A DNA stretch of 64,000 bases from Promethearchaeota archaeon (lineage in GTDB: Archaea > Asgardarchaeota > Lokiarchaeia > Sigyniarchaeales > SOKP01), in NCBI GenBank assembly GCA_016840085.1, contig JAEOTA010000078.1:1-64000 (forward strand), given 5' to 3'. The notes beneath the pieces are model-generated. The model saw only the letters and a list, made by a program, of their open reading frames with translations, was not told where the DNA came from and did not search any database. This document shows, in pieces, positions 60,936 through 64,000 of the stretch. The stretch's first letter is position 1, and the number at the start of each line of letters is the position of its first letter. The translations under genes and the position numbers were made by a program.

Positions 60936-62225
60936 TTACAGTAAAGTTTGAGCGAATAATTTAATTTTTTCACGTATAATTTTTTCTGATGTAAATCGAG
61001 CATCACCAACATCTAAATCAACTAATAACATAGGAATTCCAACCTCCTCTCTTAAGGCTTCGCGTAAAATTTGAGGAACACTCCCAAATTGTTTACATCC
61101 TATATGAGAAGTGAAAATAAAACAATCTGCTGAAAAATCTTTTGCTAATTGAACACAATTTTCTATAAAAGGATAATAAAATTCAGCACTTTGTTTGGTC
61201 ATTGGAGCTTCCATTGCTTTTTTCGCCATTCCATAAAATAAAGTCTCTAAATCTGATTTAGTATTAATAGGATCTGCAAAATTGTAATTGAAAATATCAA
61301 ATAGGATCGACATGCCAAGAGAACGATCTAACCACTCACATAGACCTAAGTCAAAAAAAACAATCATATAAGGCCAAATACTTCGTATTCTTTCTTCTCC
61401 AGCATGATGCTCTTTCTTTTTATATCTGTTCTTTGCTATTTCTACCATACTTTTATAGAACTCAAGTTTTTCTTCTCGGCCAGCCAAATATATTTGAGCT
61501 GCTGCAGACATAACATTAAACATATTCTCTACAGGGCATGGATTTGCTTTCTTCAATTCAAATATTTCTAATTGAAGATTAGTTGATTGATTTTCTAATT
61601 CTAAAACTCTCCTTAATTTTTGATAGTCAGGTTCTTGGTTAATTATATTTCCTATTTTTTCTAATCCCAATCTAATTTGCTCAGCATGATAATGATAACT
61701 TTTTTCTGCTTTAAGAAACGGCAAATCTGGAGCTATTAAAGGAATTTTTTTATGATATTTGAAAAAAGGGTAAGAAGCATATGTGTTATCGCATGGGGCA
61801 GTTGGAGTGATAATGGCATCAAATTTAAACAAATCATCAAGGGTCATTCCCATTGTGCCTTTTTGAGAAGTGCAAGTATGAAAAGGATGACCCCAATGAG
61901 TTATCAAATCATAATATGGCTCAGAACCATTTGGTAATAATGCAGCTAATAAATATGACGTTGCTTCAATACAAACGGGTACACAATCAAAACAATACAA
62001 ATATTCTGTTGGAAATGAGAAATGATGGCCAATAATAGGTAATCCCTCTCCAGATTTCTTAATAAAATCTTCAATAACTGATTTAATAGATCCTAACCCT
62101 AAGTTTAAAGAGGGTATTCCATGTTCTGGGAGGATTCCATCAACCAATCCACGAGTATAAGATATTGCTTCGTATAGCATTTTATATGGGATAATTCGAT
62201 TTTCCATTTCAATTCTATTAACCAT
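60936..62225 (-). CDS. 2-Hydroxyacyl-CoA dehydratase / benzoyl-CoA reductase-like subunit (HgdB/BcrB family), copy 1
   Basis: 429 residues. Family traits: C-F-D-C-V-P-V-C near residue 75, F-H-T-C-T-S-Q-K-G near 113, T-A-P-C-D near 137, and S-H-I-G-C-K-Q-F-G-S-V-P-Q near 380 with L-L-V-D-L-D-V-G-D. The Cys hold a 4Fe-4S cluster with one open iron site for substrate. Needs a small ATP-driven activator (HgdC/BadF type), not found here. ATG 62225; the next upstream gene ends 26 bases before. The closest relative in the window is the neighbour, aligned end to end. Confidence 0.87.
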   Translation of the reverse strand: MVNRIEMENRIIPYKMLYEAISYTRGLVDGILPEHGIPSLNLGLGSIKSVIEDFIKKSGEGLPIIGHHFSFPTEYLYCFDCVPVCIEATSYLLAALLPNGSEPYYDLITHWGHPFHTCTSQKGTMGMTLDDLFKFDAIITPTAPCDNTYASYPFFKYHKKIPLIAPDLPFLKAEKSYHYHAEQIRLGLEKIGNIINQEPDYQKLRRVLELENQSTNLQLEIFELKKANPCPVENMFNVMSAAAQIYLAGREEKLEFYKSMVEIAKNRYKKKEHHAGEERIRSIWPYMIVFFDLGLCEWLDRSLGMSILFDIFNYNFADPINTKSDLETLFYGMAKKAMEAPMTKQSAEFYYPFIENCVQLAKDFSADCFIFTSHIGCKQFGSVPQILREALREEVGIPMLLVDLDVGDARFTSEKIIREKIKLFAQTLL

Positions 62226-62251
62226 ATTTCTGTTCCAGTTTCATATTATTT

Positions 62252-63541
62252 TTAAATTAATGTTTGTACAAACATACTAATTTTTTCTTTAAATGTCTTT
62301 AAAGAAGTCATTCTCGCATCTCCAGCATCAAATTCAATTAATAACATCGGAATTCCAACTTCATCTCTTAATGCTTCTCTTAGGAGTTGAGGAACAGAAC
62401 CAAATTGTTTACAGGCAATACTTTGAGTGTATATAAAACAGTCTGCAGAAAAATCCTTAGCAAAATTCACACAATAATCAATAAAAGGTTCAAAAAATTC
62501 AGTAGATTGCTTTACCATAGAGAAATCCATCCCTTTTTTACTCATACCTAAGAACATAGTATCTAAATCAGAGTTAGTATCAATAGGATCTGCAAAATTA
62601 TAATTAAATATATCAAATAAAACGCTAAGACCTAAATTTCTATCCAACCATTCCATTAAATCAATGGAGAACCATGTTATCATGTAAGGCCAAATTGATC
62701 TTACTCGTTCTTCTCCTCCATAATGCTCATTATTTTTATACCGGGTTTTGGTTATTTCTAACATTTCTTTATGAAAGGCTAGATTTTCAGGAGTACCTCC
62801 GATAAATATGTAGGATCCTGCTGAAGAAGGATTGTACATATTTTCAACGGGACTTGGTGTAGCTTTAATCAACTCAAAAATCTCGAATTTTATTCTATTA
62901 ACTTGATTTTCAAGTTCTATTGCTTCTTTTAGTTTTTTAAAATCTGGTTCTTGACCAATTATTTTACCGAGATGTGATAATCCTAATTTAAGCTGATCAG
63001 CATAATAATAATAGCTTTTTTCTTGGTGCAGAAAAGGTAGATCAACCATAATAAGAGGATAATTTTCTTTATATTTGAAAAAAGGATACGATGCAATAGT
63101 ACAATCACAAGGAGCCGTAGGGCTGATTAAAGCATCAAATTTAAACAAATCATCCAAAGACATTCCCATCGCTCCTTTTTGCGATGTGCAAGTATGAAAT
63201 GGATGACCCCAATTATTCATGAGATCATAATAATATTCTGATCCACCTGCTAAAAATGTCGCCAAGAAATACGAGGTAGCTTCTAGACACACAGGAACAC
63301 AATCGAAACACAAAAGATATTCAACGGGGAAAGAAAAATGATATCCAACAATAGGAAGCCCTTCTTCTGCTTTTTCAATATATCGAGTTAAAACGGATTC
63401 AACTTTATTGAGAACAATTCTTAATGAAGGAACCCCATTTTCTGGTAGAATTCTTTCTATTAATTCTCGAGTTGTAGATGTAGCTTTCAATAACATTCTA
63501 TAAGGGATAATTCGATTGAGATTTTCACTCTTGTTAACTAT
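62252..63541 (-). CDS. 2-Hydroxyacyl-CoA dehydratase / benzoyl-CoA reductase-like subunit, copy 2, ATA start
   Basis: Paralog of the gene at 60936 with the same Cys set (C-F-D-C-V-P-V-C, F-H-T-C-T-S-Q-K-G, T-A-P-C-D, Q-S-I-A-C-K-Q-F-G-S). The first ATG (63496) lies inside the conserved N-R-I-I-P-Y-R-M. Upstream the frame reads V-N-K-S-E-N-L-N-R-I-I-P-Y and begins with ATA 63541, opposite the M of M-V-N-R-I-E-M-E-N-R-I-I-P-Y in copy 1. With this start both proteins are exactly 429 residues. GGT lies eight bases before the ATA, and an in-frame TAG is just beyond it. Confidence 0.87.
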   Translation of the reverse strand: MVNKSENLNRIIPYRMLLKATSTTRELIERILPENGVPSLRIVLNKVESVLTRYIEKAEEGLPIVGYHFSFPVEYLLCFDCVPVCLEATSYFLATFLAGGSEYYYDLMNNWGHPFHTCTSQKGAMGMSLDDLFKFDALISPTAPCDCTIASYPFFKYKENYPLIMVDLPFLHQEKSYYYYADQLKLGLSHLGKIIGQEPDFKKLKEAIELENQVNRIKFEIFELIKATPSPVENMYNPSSAGSYIFIGGTPENLAFHKEMLEITKTRYKNNEHYGGEERVRSIWPYMITWFSIDLMEWLDRNLGLSVLFDIFNYNFADPIDTNSDLDTMFLGMSKKGMDFSMVKQSTEFFEPFIDYCVNFAKDFSADCFIYTQSIACKQFGSVPQLLREALRDEVGIPMLLIEFDAGDARMTSLKTFKEKISMFVQTLI

Positions 63542-63552
63542 ACTCTACCACC
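63539..63552 (-). promoter_or_regulatory. SD and ATA start of HgdB-like copy 2
   Basis: Minus strand: GGT (63552-63550), eight bases GGTAGAGT, then ATA (63541-63539). The region lies in the 17-base spacer after the upstream gene. Confidence 0.7.
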
Positions 63553-63558
63553 TTATTT

Positions 63559-64000
63559 TTAAATCATTTCTAAAAACGCTTCTATTCGAGTTTGTAGACG
63601 AGTAGTATCTGCCATATAAAATTCTCTATCAATATTTAAAACAGGGATTTCTAATTCTTTTAACTCATGAGTAAAAAGCATATTATCGCATCCATGTAAA
63701 TCACAATTATTTATTCTTTGCAAAATAACTCCTTCTATGTTTGCTCTTTTAATCTCTTTTTTTATGAAATCTAATCTTCTTTCATGATCATCCATCATTC
63801 TGGGGCAAGAAATTCTATAATATAAGCGTCGTGTAATACTATCTAAAGGTGATTCTCCATTTTGGAGGTTTACATCATCAAGAAAATTTCGAGTTCCAAA
63901 ACATAAAAAATCTGATGCTACAAAACCTCCTGAGTTTTCGATTAATTGAATAAATTCAATATTATCAACCACACTCCCTACAAGTAAAATTCTTTTTTTA
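63559..64000 (-). CDS. HgdB/BcrC-like 2-hydroxyacyl-CoA dehydratase subunit, C-terminal part, partial
   Basis: The frame is open through the window end (K-R-I-L-L-V-G-S-V-V-D-N), so the N-terminus is missing. Visible family traits: S-D-F-L-C-F-G (about 45), I-L-Q-R-I-N-N-C-D-L-H-G-C-D (near 100), and the ending L-Q-T-R-I-E-A-F-L-E. It is closer to the standard HgdB/BcrC subunit than the two 429-residue paralogs downstream. Its stop is 17 bases before the ATA of copy 2, so the three genes form an operon read leftward. Confidence 0.85.
   Translation of the reverse strand, partial: KKRILLVGSVVDNIEFIQLIENSGGFVASDFLCFGTRNFLDDVNLQNGESPLDSITRRLYYRISCPRMMDDHERRLDFIKKEIKRANIEGVILQRINNCDLHGCDNMLFTHELKELEIPVLNIDREFYMADTTRLQTRIEAFLEMI

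Noticed and set aside
1..64000. Firm assignment to Asgard archaea
   Set aside because: Gene content and composition fit, but no eukaryotic signature protein or rRNA gene is in the window, so it remains inference.
1..64000. tRNA or rRNA genes
   Set aside because: Gaps between genes were read for cloverleaf patterns and conserved loops; none was convincing.

Overview
The window is AT-rich archaeal DNA. Archaeal marks are an S26B-type (Ser-His-Asp) signal peptidase, a uL16/L10e-like ribosomal protein fragment, a thiolase paired with a DUF35 OB-fold protein, three DUF169 proteins, TATA boxes about 27 bases before leaderless starts, and Shine-Dalgarno (SD) sites of the GGAGGTGAT type. The gene content (corrinoid and reductive-activator proteins, acyl-CoA enzymes, 2-hydroxyacyl-CoA dehydratase/benzoyl-CoA reductase-like subunits, a complex I-like membrane complex) fits an anaerobic heterotroph, plausibly an Asgard (Loki-type) archaeon. 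No eukaryotic signature protein is present, so that placement is inference. I saw no rRNA, tRNA, CRISPR array or insertion sequence.

Layout. 1-5 kb: end of a surface beta-helix protein, signal peptidase, a zinc-ribbon protein, a lipid kinase and a methyltransferase. 5.3-13.5 kb: one operon for an energy-converting, hydrogenase-related complex (A, H, split J, K, L, M, C, then a ferredoxin-NuoB-NuoD fusion). 13.5-19 kb: M28 peptidase, GH3 glycosidase, a frameshifted uroporphyrinogen-decarboxylase-like gene and an SDR. 19-24 kb: thiolase/DUF35, two paralogous MFS carriers and a truncated L10e paralog. 24-36 kb: DUF169 proteins, MaoC and hotdog proteins, a PIN toxin pair, a cobalamin adenosyltransferase, an OYE-family enzyme, 3-hydroxyacyl-CoA dehydrogenase, acyl-CoA ligase and CoA-transferase subunit A. 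36.5-40.1 kb: threonine synthesis (ACT protein, homoserine dehydrogenase, threonine synthase) with ThrH and no ThrB. 40-55 kb: nitroreductase, sulfatase, a corrinoid island (DUF2284, corrinoid protein, activator), an AbrB-AMP-ligase fusion, CoA-transferase subunit B, an MntA-HepT pair, a CrtI-like flavoprotein and a GPH-type carrier. 55-64 kb: CooC-like ATPase, a mini acetyl-CoA-synthase-like protein, an HdrD-like/GlcD-like oxidoreductase pair, a nitronate monooxygenase-like protein and three HgdB/BcrC-like subunits, the last cut by the window end.

Main observation. Seven genes have no usable ATG, GTG or TTG at the expected N-terminus. Each has ATT or ATA placed exactly eight bases after the GGT (or equivalent) of an SD sequence: 6609+, 14694-, 18310+, 29970-, 45576+, 51249+ and 63541-. 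In the last case the ATA aligns with the ATG of the adjacent paralog and makes both genes exactly 1290 bases long. This points to regular AUU/AUA initiation, which standard gene calling would truncate.

Second observation. The NuoD-like domain of the fusion keeps one cysteine of each hydrogenase CxxC motif and has Asp in place of the other (C367/D370, C660/D663), so the complex is unlikely to be an ordinary NiFe hydrogenase.
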